Source: Acidobacteriota bacterium (GTDB lineage Bacteria > Acidobacteriota > Terriglobia > Terriglobales > Acidobacteriaceae). Taken from it: 64,000 nucleotides of DNA. Below, piece after piece: positions 28,001-36,302 of the stretch (the stretch's first letter is position 1; each line of letters opens with the position of its first letter). A model generated the notes under the pieces. That model did not search any database. It was not told the DNA's origin and saw nothing but the letters and a program-made list of their open reading frames with translations. The stretch is from positions 1-64,000 of the forward strand of contig QIAM01000054.1 of assembly GCA_003225555.1 (NCBI GenBank), given 5' to 3'. Both the position numbers and the translations under genes were made by a program.

Positions 28001-28337
28001 TATAGCCGGCGCCTCGGGAGAGAAATTGCACGCGCGCATCGGTCTGGCCGGCGTTCGGCTCAAAGCTCATCGGCAACTGACCATAGTTTGCGGGGGCTGT
28101 GCGCGGAATCCCCCCGATGGATGGGCTGTTCGCGGAGTTGCTTCGAAGTTCTGGACGGGAGACGCCAGGCTCTGCCGCGGAGATGATCGGGATCAGTCCG
28201 TTGCCGAATTCTCCTACCAGGATGAATGCAATCGACACCGCAAAGATCAGGACAAAGGCGCGAATTCCAAGGTTGGGGAGTTGGCTGCGTTTGTGCAGAC
28301 TCTCGCAGCGGGGGCCAAGTAGATCAAACTTCATCAT
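25020..28337 (-). CDS. Exported SBBP-repeat protein with choice-of-anchor-D domains
   Basis: 1105 aa. An N-terminal hydrophobic segment at about 27-50 directs export. Residues 85-330 form the conserved front domain of this group (MSFEPNAGQTDARVQFLSRG, GYTLFLT, DVYPGVDLVYYG; DUF7948-like). About nine SBBP repeats follow ([31 protein letters not shown]), forming a propeller-like array to about residue 780. The C-terminus has three choice-of-anchor-D / ASPM-like Ig domains ([20 protein letters not shown], then TNTCGxSVAxGAxCTITVTF). No catalytic motif is seen; a surface or matrix role is plausible. It is the first gene of a two-gene operon. Confidence 0.9.
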   Translation of the reverse strand: MMKFDLLGPRCESLHKRSQLPNLGIRAFVLIFAVSIAFILVGEFGNGLIPIISAAEPGVSRPELRSNSANSPSIGGIPRTAPANYGQLPMSFEPNAGQTDARVQFLSRGAGYTLFLTDHEAVLSLQDLVGEPKAAENLRLSPKHDPRNAAVLRMKLMGANTLAAISGVDELPGKTNYFRGSDRKLWQTNVATYGKVRYQDVYPGVDLVYYGQQGQLEYDFMVAPGADPQAIALSFAGTRSVAIDHQTGDLVLQAGRHEVRFHQPVVYQAGAGSDEKHLIDAHYALTAKNQITFQIAPYDHSKALVIDPTLSYSTYLGSTSNDYGNAIAVDAAGNAYVVGYTSSLTFPVTSGALQTSCGGGCPTGTFDAFVSKLNPTGAALVYSTYLGGSGKDYGNGIAVDATGDVYIVGQTFSSDFPVTAGAFKTSCGTVCAVGQAFVTELDPTGSTLLYSTYLGGSTQTQGNAIVLDGSGNAYVTGFTRALDFPITPGVVQSVCGSCSKSFVDVFVTKFNSTGTALIYSTYLGGKNADVGYAIALDSSGNVYVTGYTFSTNFPTTAGAFQTTLGAQTSAFASKLNSTATALIYSTYLGGNATGTNACAACGSGIAVDSAGNAYVAGLTWETNFPTTAGAYQPGYAGGFHDAFITKLNPSGTGLVYSTYVGGTNDDGATAIALDSSGDAYVRGNTFSTNFPTSAGAFQTAIGGGSSTNSDGFVLILNPQGSSLLYSTYLGGSSSEYGNATQMIALDSAVPPSIYVTGWSNSTKYPTTTGALQTTLGGKYDAFVSQLAPSPNLGLSAPLNFGNQSVGTTSSPQTVTVTNTGNSNLNVTAVNLTGANKTEYSQTNTCVGSSVAPQNDCTVSVKFTPSTTGTRTANVSITHDAPKSPQTLALTGVGVGTGPAVTLSPTSLAFGTQLVKSTSAPQTVTLTNTGFQTLNITSITSSSGDFAQTNNCGSTVAAGANCTITVTFTPTTPNARTGTITITDDAPASPHTVSLTGTGTYVSISPLSLDFGSVQVGTSGTPQSVTLTNTATTSLGIKSISTGGGNSADFSQTNTCGTSVGPNASCTITVTFKPLATGSRTSSLIITDFQAGTATQTVPLSGTGTN

Positions 28338-28441
28338 TAGATTTTCTCTTTAATAAAATCTGGTGACGACCATCGCGGGTTTAAGGCAAGGGGATAGCCA
28401 CGCGCGGCCTGTGCTCCGCTTCTGCGAGAGCGGCTCCGGCT

Positions 28442-28490
28442 ATGCTGACGACCCCTCCGCATTTGGTCAAGGATGAATATTTCTGCATAC
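28442..28490 (-). promoter_or_regulatory. Conserved promoter element, copy C
   Basis: On the minus strand: GTATGCAGAAAT, then ATTCATCC, directly joined to TTGACC (-35, 28465-28470), 17 bases, then CAGCAT (28442-28447). It points at the SBBP/kelch operon whose first start is at 28337. Confidence 0.65.
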
Positions 28491-28550
28491 TGATGAAACG
28501 ACCCGGAACAGTCGAAAAGGCTCACGACACCGCCACGCGAAGCCATGGTC

Positions 28551-31500
28551 TCAGGTGCCCGTCCCCGCCAAGGTCACGAGTTGCGGGCTGCCGCCCCCAG
28601 TGTCTGAGATCGACACGTTTGCTGTCCGCGAGCCGAGCGCCGTTGGCTTGAAAGTGACGGTGATCGAGCAGCTTGCCCCAGCGCCCACGCTGGTCCCGCA
28701 AGTGTTGGTTTGGGAAAAGTCTTTGGCATTTGTCCCCGTGACGGTAATCGACTTCACGGTCATGGCCTGCACGCTGGTGTTGGTCAGCGTAACGGTTTGC
28801 GGTGTGCTGGTGGAGCCGACCTTTACGTTTCCAAAACTGAGACTGGACGATGAGAGCTGCACAAACGTTCCAGTTCCGGTGAGGGTTGCGGTCTGCGGGC
28901 TGCCGGGCGCATTGTCGGTGATGGTAATGGCGGCTGTTTGGGTGCTCGTCTTGGACGGTTTGAACGTGACACTGATCGTGCAATTTGCGCCGGCCACTAC
29001 GCTGGAGCCGCAAGTATTGGTTTGGCTGAAATCTCCGCTGGTCGTGATGCTGGTGATTTGCAGCGTTTGGTTGCCGATGTTGGTGAGCGTTACGTTTTGA
29101 GGGGCGCTGCTGCTGCGGACGAGAGTGGTGGGGAACGTCAGGCTGGTCGGGGATAGGCTTACCGCCGGACCCTGCCCAATGCCTATGCCCGTCAGCGAAA
29201 ACACTTGCGCGCTGTTGGGAGCATTGTCGGCAATGGTTACATTCGCGGTTTCGGTCCCGCTGATTGAGGGCGTGAACGTCACCGTGATCGTACAGGTCGC
29301 CTGGGGTGCAACTGCGCTGGTGCAGGTGTTGGTCTGGTTGAAGTCGGCACTATTGGTTCCCGTGACGCTCACACCTGTGACGTTCAGGTCTGTATTGCCC
29401 GTGTTGGTTACAGTCACGGTTTGCGGATTGCTGGTGGTTCCGACGTTTTGGTTGCCGAAGTTAAGGCTGGACGGCGACAGTGCAACATTCGGGCTCGGAG
29501 TGAATCTGCTCACGAGGACGTCATTGGCACCCGCCTGAGTGTTCTGGAAGGCTCCCGGTATGATCGGGAAGTTGGTCGAATTGGTGTAGCCGGTTACGTA
29601 TACGTTTGGCGGAACTTGATTGTCCAACGCGAGCATCCGCGTGGCCCCGCCGAACTCAATGCCGGAGCCGCCTAGATAAGTAGAGTAGAGGAGGGTCGAA
29701 CCGGTGGAACTCAGTTCGGCGATCCAGGTGTCGAAATTTCCGCCGGAGGTGGTCTGGAAAGAGCCCGTCGTAACGGGGAAGTCTGTTGACTTGGTGTTGC
29801 CCTTGAGCCAGACGTTGCCGGATGCATCCACCGCCATGCCGGTGGCCCCGTCATCCCCAGTGCCGCCGATGTAGGTTGAAAAAACGAGGGCGGTGCCTGC
29901 GGGATTAAGTTTGGTGACGAAGGCGTCGTGTCCGTTCGAAGCACTCTTGAATACGGTTTGGAAAGCTCCTTGGGTCGTCGGGAAATTCGCCTCGGCCGTT
30001 AAGCCAGACACGTAGGCGTTGCCACCACTATCGACCGCGATGCCTGACGCGCAGGTTTCGCAAGGAGTTGTCGCGGTCGTTTTGCCACCGAGGTAGGTCG
30101 AGTAGACCAAAGCAGACGCGGTGGAATTCAGTTGGGTCACAAAGGCCGCAATCGGCGCCGAGATGAGTACCTGGAAGGCGCCCGGCGTAGTCGGAAAATC
30201 CGTCGACCGGGTATAGCCCGTCACCAAGACGTTGTTGGTAGCCGAGTTCAAGGCAATGGCGTAGCCGATGTCATCGCGGGTTCCACCCAAGTAGGTTGAA
30301 TAAACCAGCCCCGAACCGCTGGCGTTCAGCTTCGTCACATAGACGTCGGAGTGTGCGGAACAATTGCAGGTGGCTTGGACGACGCCAGGTGTAGTGGGAA
30401 AGTCTGTGGACTGTGTAGTGCCGACCACGTAGGCATTGCCCGTCGCATCCAGGGCGATGCCATTGCCCTGGGTCAGGGCGCTCCCGCCGAGGTAAGTGGA
30501 GTAGACCAACGCTGAGCCGGTGGAATTCAACTCGGTCACAAAAGCGTCACCGCTCGCGCAACTGCCACCACCGCACGCGGTCTGGAACGCTCCAGACGTA
30601 ACGGGGAAATTCGACGAAAAGGTTTGGCCGACCACGAAAGCCTCGCCCGCCGCGTCCACAACGATAGCGTTTCCGTAGTCGTTCCCACCGCCTCCCAGAT
30701 AAGTGGAATATAGGAGCGTCGAGCCGCTGGGGTCGAGCTTGGTGACAAAAGTGTCGACAGTAGTTCCGCTACAGCCTCCGCTACAATTGGTCTGAAAGGC
30801 CCCGGCGGTGACGGGGAATGTGAGCGAGTTGGTGTAGCCAACTACGTAAGCATTGCCCGCAGTGTCCACTGCGATGCTGGTTCCGTAGTCGTTGCTGCTG
30901 CCGCCTAGATAGGTCGAGTAGCTCAGGGTGGGATCGATGACCAGCGCTTTGCTGTGATCGTACGGTGCGATTTGAAACGTGATTTGTTTTTTAGCGGTTA
31001 GAGAGTAATGGGCGTCAATGAAATGCTTTTCATCGTTGCTTGCGCCGGTTTGGTAAGCCAGGGGCTGGTGAAAACGAACTTCGTGCCGTCCTGCCTGCAG
31101 GACGAGATCGCCGGTGTGCTGATCGATTGCTACCTTGCGCGTTCCCGCGAAATTCAACGCAATCGCCTGCGGATCCGCTCCCGGCCCCACGATGAAGTCG
31201 TACTCCAGTTGGCCCTGGTCGCCGTAATAAATCAGATCCACGCCGGGATAAATGTCTTGATAGTGTACTTTGCCGTAGGTGGCGACGTTGGTCTGCCAGC
31301 GCTTGGGATCGCGGCCACGAAAATAGTTGGTCTTGCCTGGCACTTCGTCCACGCCGGTGATCGTTGCCTGCCGGTTCGCACCCAACAACTTCATACGAAG
31401 GGCTGCGCCATTGTTATTTCGAACTGCGTCGTTTGAGCCGTTCGACGGATCTGCTGGATTCTTGTTCCTTGCCAGGTCCGGCATTGCCAGTACGGCTTCA

Positions 31501-31889
31501 TTCTCAGTGAGGAAAAGGGTATAGCCGGCGCCGTGGGAGAGAAACTTTACCTGTGGATCGCTCTGGCCGCGGTTTGCCTCGAAGCTCAAAGGAAGATGGC
31601 CGTAGCTGCGGAGCATCTGGTCGCGCGCTCCCACGCTAAGGCTAGCTGGGGTCGCTGATTTTGCAACAGAGTTTGCTCCACGCAGCAAGCCCGTCGGCGC
31701 TGAGGCAGCAGAGACTTTCCACGGGTCTTTCGGAACAAACCCGAAACTCAAAACCAACCCACCCAACACCGCCACGATCCAGCCAACGCTTGAAAAACGG
31801 AGAATGCCGATGGTGCCGATAGCATTCTGCTGGAACGGACTCTGGTCCGAGGGACGACTCAGATGCAGATTCATGATTAGGGTTCTCAA
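28551..31889 (-). CDS. Second exported SBBP-repeat protein with choice-of-anchor-D domains
   Basis: 1112 aa; TTG 31889 overlaps the previous stop, and ATG 31874 is the alternative start. A hydrophobic segment ([14 protein letters not shown]) is at about 38-52. The layout matches the 25020-28337 protein: the front domain with [20 protein letters not shown], about nine SBBP repeats, and three choice-of-anchor-D domains at the C-terminus. The two are paralogues. This copy is the last gene of a four-gene operon with two kelch proteins and a phosphoesterase, while the other is paired with a kelch protein. Confidence 0.9.
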   Translation of the reverse strand: MRTLIMNLHLSRPSDQSPFQQNAIGTIGILRFSSVGWIVAVLGGLVLSFGFVPKDPWKVSAASAPTGLLRGANSVAKSATPASLSVGARDQMLRSYGHLPLSFEANRGQSDPQVKFLSHGAGYTLFLTENEAVLAMPDLARNKNPADPSNGSNDAVRNNNGAALRMKLLGANRQATITGVDEVPGKTNYFRGRDPKRWQTNVATYGKVHYQDIYPGVDLIYYGDQGQLEYDFIVGPGADPQAIALNFAGTRKVAIDQHTGDLVLQAGRHEVRFHQPLAYQTGASNDEKHFIDAHYSLTAKKQITFQIAPYDHSKALVIDPTLSYSTYLGGSSNDYGTSIAVDTAGNAYVVGYTNSLTFPVTAGAFQTNCSGGCSGTTVDTFVTKLDPSGSTLLYSTYLGGGGNDYGNAIVVDAAGEAFVVGQTFSSNFPVTSGAFQTACGGGSCASGDAFVTELNSTGSALVYSTYLGGSALTQGNGIALDATGNAYVVGTTQSTDFPTTPGVVQATCNCSAHSDVYVTKLNASGSGLVYSTYLGGTRDDIGYAIALNSATNNVLVTGYTRSTDFPTTPGAFQVLISAPIAAFVTQLNSTASALVYSTYLGGKTTATTPCETCASGIAVDSGGNAYVSGLTAEANFPTTQGAFQTVFKSASNGHDAFVTKLNPAGTALVFSTYIGGTGDDGATGMAVDASGNVWLKGNTKSTDFPVTTGSFQTTSGGNFDTWIAELSSTGSTLLYSTYLGGSGIEFGGATRMLALDNQVPPNVYVTGYTNSTNFPIIPGAFQNTQAGANDVLVSRFTPSPNVALSPSSLNFGNQNVGTTSNPQTVTVTNTGNTDLNVTGVSVTGTNSADFNQTNTCTSAVAPQATCTITVTFTPSISGTETANVTIADNAPNSAQVFSLTGIGIGQGPAVSLSPTSLTFPTTLVRSSSAPQNVTLTNIGNQTLQITSITTSGDFSQTNTCGSSVVAGANCTISVTFKPSKTSTQTAAITITDNAPGSPQTATLTGTGTFVQLSSSSLSFGNVKVGSTSTPQTVTLTNTSVQAMTVKSITVTGTNAKDFSQTNTCGTSVGAGASCSITVTFKPTALGSRTANVSISDTGGGSPQLVTLAGTGT

Positions 31890-33787
31890 CTACCTGTGCC
31901 GGTCAGACTGACCGTTTGTGGACTCCCGTAGGCGGTGTCCGTGATTGTGATCGTGCCTCTGCGGGTACCCGTCTTCGTGGGACTGAATGTCACGGACATC
32001 GCGCAACTCGCACCGGCGGCCAGCGAAGTTCCGCAAGTATTGGTTTGAGTAAAGTCGCCACTAACCGTAATCGAAGAGATCGTGACGGTTGTGGTTTGAT
32101 TGTTGGTAACCGTCACGGTTTGAGGATTGCTGGTCGTTCCCACCTTCTGGCTTGCGAAGGTCAGCCTGCTTGGGCTTGTGGCCAGGGCCGCGAGCCCGGT
32201 TCCGGTCAGCTGGTATTGATTCGGATTCGTAGTGGCGTTATCAGTAATCGTAACGGTACCGGTGTAAGGGCCGGTGTGGGTCGGCGAAAACGTAAAACTG
32301 AACGTGCACTTCCCCTTGGGCGCGATCGACGTTCCGCAGGTGTTGGTCTGGGCGAAATTGTTGCTTGCTACCACACTGGTGATCTCCAGCGTGGTATCGC
32401 CGCTGTTGCTGGCGGTGCGATTAATCGGTGAACTGGTCGTGCCGATCACCACATTGCCGAATCCGACTCTCTGGCCTCCGTAAGCGAATATGGGTCCCAG
32501 CGGACAGGTGCGTTGCGAAAGATTCAGCGGCGGAAGCGCGGCTTGGATGAAGTTGAAGCTGTCAAGCGTGTCATTGGCTTGCGCATCACGCGAGCTCAGC
32601 GCGGCGATGCCGAAGCGTGTTTCGATCGTCTTTAAGACCGAGGCAAACTCGTACTGGGTGTGCGAAATGTAGCCCGGCTTGGCATACGGAGAGATGATCA
32701 GAAGTGGGACGCGCGGACCCATACCATAGACGTCGAGGCTCGGCGGCGGCACGTGGTCGTAGAAGCCGCCGAAATCGTCCCACGTCAGAAATATCGCCGC
32801 CGAATTCCAGAGCGGCCCGCTCATGATCGCGTTGATCTGCTGGACCGTCCAGTTTTCTCCCTGGCAGGTGCTGGAGGGCGGATGCTCGCTGTTGTTTCCC
32901 GTCACCAACCAGCTCACGGCCGGAAGATTTCCGCTCTGCGCATCCTGAATAAACTGGGTATCGGGAAACACGTTGGTCGTCCAGAGAGGGCCGTTGCGGA
33001 TGTGATTGATCGCATTCAACGCCGACCATATGTAGCCGACCTGTCCTTTGCCGGGAGCATAGTATCCCCAGGAAACGCCGGCGTCCTGCAGGCTGTCGGC
33101 AAGGGTCCGGAAGTCGAAACAAGGGAACTGGCTCGTGATGTTTCCAGAGCCGTCCATGACTTGTACGGTGCTGCCGGAACTCATATCACAACCCCAACTA
33201 GGAGCCGAAGGATTCGTCGGGTCATTGGGATTGTTGATCGCACCTCCGCTTTGCGCCGCCACAGTGTAGAGGTGGTTCGGGTAACTCGGACCTTCCAGTG
33301 AGGAGAACATGTTGTCGGCGAGTGCGAAGATTTGCGCGTAGGTCCAATAGTTCGGAATGTCAGACTGCTGGAGTTGCGACAGGCACATGTAATCGCCGCC
33401 CTCGTTGCAGTACGCCACTCCCACGTCGAACTTGTCCATCTTGCCGCCGTTCATGGAGGTGGCGGCATTCTGATACGTGTGTCCCATATCGCGAACGCGA
33501 TCCGGAGTGTGGCCCAGCGGGATCACCTGGCCGGTCGAGATGGTGCCCTGGGTCGCTCCATTAGCGCCCGGGAAGGTGCCGAAATAGTTGTCGAAGGTGC
33601 GATTCTCTTTAATGATGAAAACCATGTGCTTGATCTGAGTAATATCTTGCGCCGAGGCGTGTGCCCCAACGCAAATACAGATGAGCGAAAACACCAGGCT
33701 ATGGTTCAGAAGCTTAATGTAGCTAGTGCGCTGTCGAGGCCGAGGCCACAGCCGACCTTGAACGCAATATTGGGCGCTAGTGTCCAT
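31886..33787 (-). CDS. Exported phosphoesterase (phospholipase C / acid phosphatase family) with choice-of-anchor-D domains
   Basis: 633 aa. A signal peptide ([18 protein letters not shown]) is near residues 30-47. The phosphoesterase domain (about 50-420) has the family signature [20 protein letters not shown] at 54-73, in which Glu61, Asn62 and Asp66 match family metal and catalytic positions, plus [15 protein letters not shown] and SEHPPSS. Members cleave phospholipid headgroups or phosphomonoesters outside the cell. Two choice-of-anchor-D domains (about 445-540 and 540-633) form the C-terminus, as in neighbouring proteins, so they are probably a shared surface or partner-binding module. 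It is 9 bases after the preceding kelch gene and overlaps the following SBBP start. Confidence 0.9.
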   Translation of the reverse strand: MDTSAQYCVQGRLWPRPRQRTSYIKLLNHSLVFSLICICVGAHASAQDITQIKHMVFIIKENRTFDNYFGTFPGANGATQGTISTGQVIPLGHTPDRVRDMGHTYQNAATSMNGGKMDKFDVGVAYCNEGGDYMCLSQLQQSDIPNYWTYAQIFALADNMFSSLEGPSYPNHLYTVAAQSGGAINNPNDPTNPSAPSWGCDMSSGSTVQVMDGSGNITSQFPCFDFRTLADSLQDAGVSWGYYAPGKGQVGYIWSALNAINHIRNGPLWTTNVFPDTQFIQDAQSGNLPAVSWLVTGNNSEHPPSSTCQGENWTVQQINAIMSGPLWNSAAIFLTWDDFGGFYDHVPPPSLDVYGMGPRVPLLIISPYAKPGYISHTQYEFASVLKTIETRFGIAALSSRDAQANDTLDSFNFIQAALPPLNLSQRTCPLGPIFAYGGQRVGFGNVVIGTTSSPINRTASNSGDTTLEITSVVASNNFAQTNTCGTSIAPKGKCTFSFTFSPTHTGPYTGTVTITDNATTNPNQYQLTGTGLAALATSPSRLTFASQKVGTTSNPQTVTVTNNQTTTVTISSITVSGDFTQTNTCGTSLAAGASCAMSVTFSPTKTGTRRGTITITDTAYGSPQTVSLTGTGS

Positions 33788-33796
33788 CCCAATTCG

Positions 33797-34918
33797 TCAC
33801 AATCCATTTGCTTTCGAGAGGATGAATACTCTGTCATCAGGCGGCGACTGTGTGATCTGGCTATCCCCGCCAAAAACAAGCATGGAATTGAACGTAGAGC
33901 TATAGAAAGCGGAATGGAATCTGCGGAGCGGAGCAGTCCCGGTAACCTTCTCGGAAATCCAGGCAGGAGCGCCGCCCAGACCATTGGCGAAGGTCAGAAT
34001 CCAGGTGTCGCCGAGATAATGCGTTCCGGTAACGGAATTAATTCCGCCGAAAACAATCATTCGGTTGTTGGTGGCGTCGTAGACTGCACTTTGACCAGTG
34101 CGAGCGATAGGCCCAGGTCCGGTGGGCACCAACTGCGTCCACTGCGGAGTCCCGCCTTGACCATTGGCGTGGGAAAGAGTCCAAACATCGGAGAGGCCGG
34201 TGCCACCGGCGTCGCCAGCGCATATGGTGAGGACGTTGTTCACTGAATCATAGATCGCGCTGCTGTTTTCACGAGCCGAGGGCCCAGCGCCTGTGGGAGA
34301 CAGCTGTGTCCAAGCCGGAGTTCCACCTCCGCCATTGGCATTGCTGAGCACCCACACATCCGAAAGGAAACCGGACGCGCAATTGGAACCGCCAAAAATA
34401 ATCATGCTGTTGGTGGTCGGATCGTAGACCGCACTGTGATCCAACCTTGCCGTAGGAACAGTACCGGAAGCGGTCAGGCTGAGCCAAGTTTGAGTGCCAG
34501 TGGCCGCATTTGCGCCATCGAGCGCCCACAGATCGTTCAGGCAGGTCGTTGCACTGGTGCCACCACCGAAAACGATCATGCGATTGCTTCCCGAGTCGTA
34601 GATTCCGCTGTGACCGAAGCGCGCTGACGGTGCTGTTCCCGTGGGGAAGAGCTGGATCCAGTTCAACCCAACGACCGTCGCCTGTCCCGCCGCGACGACG
34701 CCGGCTTCTTCCCAAACATCATTCAGAGGTCCAAGCGTGCCGCCTTGCGCTCCGCCGAACACAATCAGGTTGTCGGTGACTGAATCGTAGATTGCCGCCT
34801 GATGAAAGCGAGGCACGGGACCGTCCTGCGACCATGTCTGTGCCTGGGCAAAGCCGGTCAGCAACAACGCCAACCAGGCAGCAACTGCGACGTGAAAGAA
34901 AGTCTTCAAGCCTCGCAT
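33797..34918 (-). CDS. Exported kelch-repeat beta-propeller protein
   Basis: 373 aa. Signal peptide at 1-26 (FFHVAVAAWLALLLTGFAQAQ). About six to seven kelch blades follow, for example FGHSGIYDSGSNRMIVFGGG and NDLWALDGANAATGTQTW, ending at FILSKANGL. Without other domains, this is a single propeller. It is the second gene of the operon starting at 36055, 9-10 bases from both neighbours. Confidence 0.88.
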   Translation of the reverse strand: MRGLKTFFHVAVAAWLALLLTGFAQAQTWSQDGPVPRFHQAAIYDSVTDNLIVFGGAQGGTLGPLNDVWEEAGVVAAGQATVVGLNWIQLFPTGTAPSARFGHSGIYDSGSNRMIVFGGGTSATTCLNDLWALDGANAATGTQTWLSLTASGTVPTARLDHSAVYDPTTNSMIIFGGSNCASGFLSDVWVLSNANGGGGTPAWTQLSPTGAGPSARENSSAIYDSVNNVLTICAGDAGGTGLSDVWTLSHANGQGGTPQWTQLVPTGPGPIARTGQSAVYDATNNRMIVFGGINSVTGTHYLGDTWILTFANGLGGAPAWISEKVTGTAPLRRFHSAFYSSTFNSMLVFGGDSQITQSPPDDRVFILSKANGL

Positions 34919-34927
34919 CCCTTCTCC

Positions 34928-36055
34928 TTACGGTAGTCCGTTGGCCTTCGTCAGAATCAGAACGTGATCGTCGGTGAAAACCTGGGGAAGCTGGCTCGAG
35001 CCGCCGAAAATGACCATTTCGTTCGATACCGGATCGTAGATAGCAGTGTGACTTCTACGAGAAGGGCCAGCCGCAGTCGGATTCAATTTAGTCCATGTGG
35101 GAGTCGTTGCTATACCATTGGCGCCGCTGAGAATCCAAGTGTCGTTCTGCACCGCTCCTCTGATGCTTATGCCGCCATGAATGACCATGCGGTTGTTGGC
35201 CGCGTCATAGATCGCGCTTTGACCGCTGCGGGCCGAGGGTGCGGTTCCGGCGGGCACCAGCTGCGTCCACGTGGGAACTCCGCTTAAACCGTTTGCATTC
35301 GAGAGAGTAAATACATCATTAAAAGCGGTGGTAGAGACAGTACCGCCGGCAAAAACTGTCATCACGTTATTCGTCGAATCATAGACTGCAGTGGCTTGAG
35401 AGCGTGCGCTTGGTCCCACTCCAAGGGGCGCGGCCAGCGTCCAGTTGGGCGTACCGGTGGTTCCGTCCGCATTGCTCAGGATCCACAAATCGCTGTAGAA
35501 GTTTCCGGCGCAATCCGTGCCGCCGAACACGATCATCGTGTTGGAAGCGGCGTCATAGACCGTGGTGTGACCCTCTCGCACGCCAGGCAAGGTTCCGGTA
35601 GGTGTGAGCTGTATCCACGCCGGACCGCCGCCAACCGAGTTTGGTCTTTTCAACACCCACAGGTCGTTAACACACGGGCCGGGAAAGCCGGTTCCGCCGC
35701 CAAATACGATCATCCGGTTCGAACTGGAGTTGTAGACCGCGGTGTGTCCGAAACGCACGCTAGGGGGCTTGCCTGTCGTTGAAACCTTTGTCCATTGAAG
35801 GTTCTGAAAGGTTGGGGTGGAGGTGGGAATTACGTTCTTTACCGACCAGGTCTCGTTGAAGTCGATGTTGGTGGGCGCGTGCTGACCCGCGAACACGACC
35901 ATCTGGTTGGTCGAGGAATCGTAAATAGCGGAGGCTTGGCTGCGCGTTCCCGGGCCGTACTTATTCCATTTTTGCGCGGACACGGGCAAAACCAGCCACG
36001 TACCCAGGAAAAACGAAACCAACGCTATGGCGCGCCAAGAACTAAGACGGCTCAT
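34928..36055 (-). CDS. Exported kelch-repeat beta-propeller protein
   Basis: 375 aa from ATG 36055, chosen over an upstream TTG at 36076 because GGAGCGG lies 8 bases before it. Signal peptide: MSRLSSWRAIALVSFFLGTW, then LVLPVSAQ. Kelch blades run to the end (ILTKANGLP). First gene of the minus-strand operon served by promoter copy D. Confidence 0.88.
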   Translation of the reverse strand: MSRLSSWRAIALVSFFLGTWLVLPVSAQKWNKYGPGTRSQASAIYDSSTNQMVVFAGQHAPTNIDFNETWSVKNVIPTSTPTFQNLQWTKVSTTGKPPSVRFGHTAVYNSSSNRMIVFGGGTGFPGPCVNDLWVLKRPNSVGGGPAWIQLTPTGTLPGVREGHTTVYDAASNTMIVFGGTDCAGNFYSDLWILSNADGTTGTPNWTLAAPLGVGPSARSQATAVYDSTNNVMTVFAGGTVSTTAFNDVFTLSNANGLSGVPTWTQLVPAGTAPSARSGQSAIYDAANNRMVIHGGISIRGAVQNDTWILSGANGIATTPTWTKLNPTAAGPSRRSHTAIYDPVSNEMVIFGGSSQLPQVFTDDHVLILTKANGLP

Positions 36056-36160
36056 GTTAACCGCTCCGAGTCGCAAAACACGAGATCGCTCCGGGTGTTC
36101 GAGAGTAGGTGTTGCCTAAGGGGGAGATAAGACGGCAGCATCCCAGCACTGCGTGCAGGC

Positions 36161-36210
36161 AGACTATGTCGGGGCCGCTAATCCGTCAAGATGATGAAAT
36201 TTGCACACTG
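36161..36210 (-). promoter_or_regulatory. Conserved promoter element, copy D
   Basis: On the minus strand: GTGTGCAAATTTCATCATC, then TTGACG (36184-36189), 17 bases, then TAGTCT (36161-36166). It serves the four-gene operon starting at 36055. It faces away from copy E, with the two upstream blocks between 36190 and 36264. Confidence 0.65.
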
Positions 36211-36244
36211 TCCCGACGACGCGGCGGAGATTCGGTCACAGCGC

Positions 36245-36293
36245 AATGTGCTAAATCCTTCATCTTGACAGCGTATCTTCCGCAGAGGACACT
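36245..36293 (+). promoter_or_regulatory. Conserved promoter element, copy E
   Basis: AATGTGCTAAATCCTTCATC, then TTGACA (36265-36270), 17 bases, then GACACT (36288-36293). The predicted transcript start is near 36300, so translation from ATG 36303 would be almost leaderless. GTG 36363 is an in-frame alternative with a compact signal peptide. Confidence 0.65.
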
Positions 36294-36302
36294 CCACTCT
36301 TT

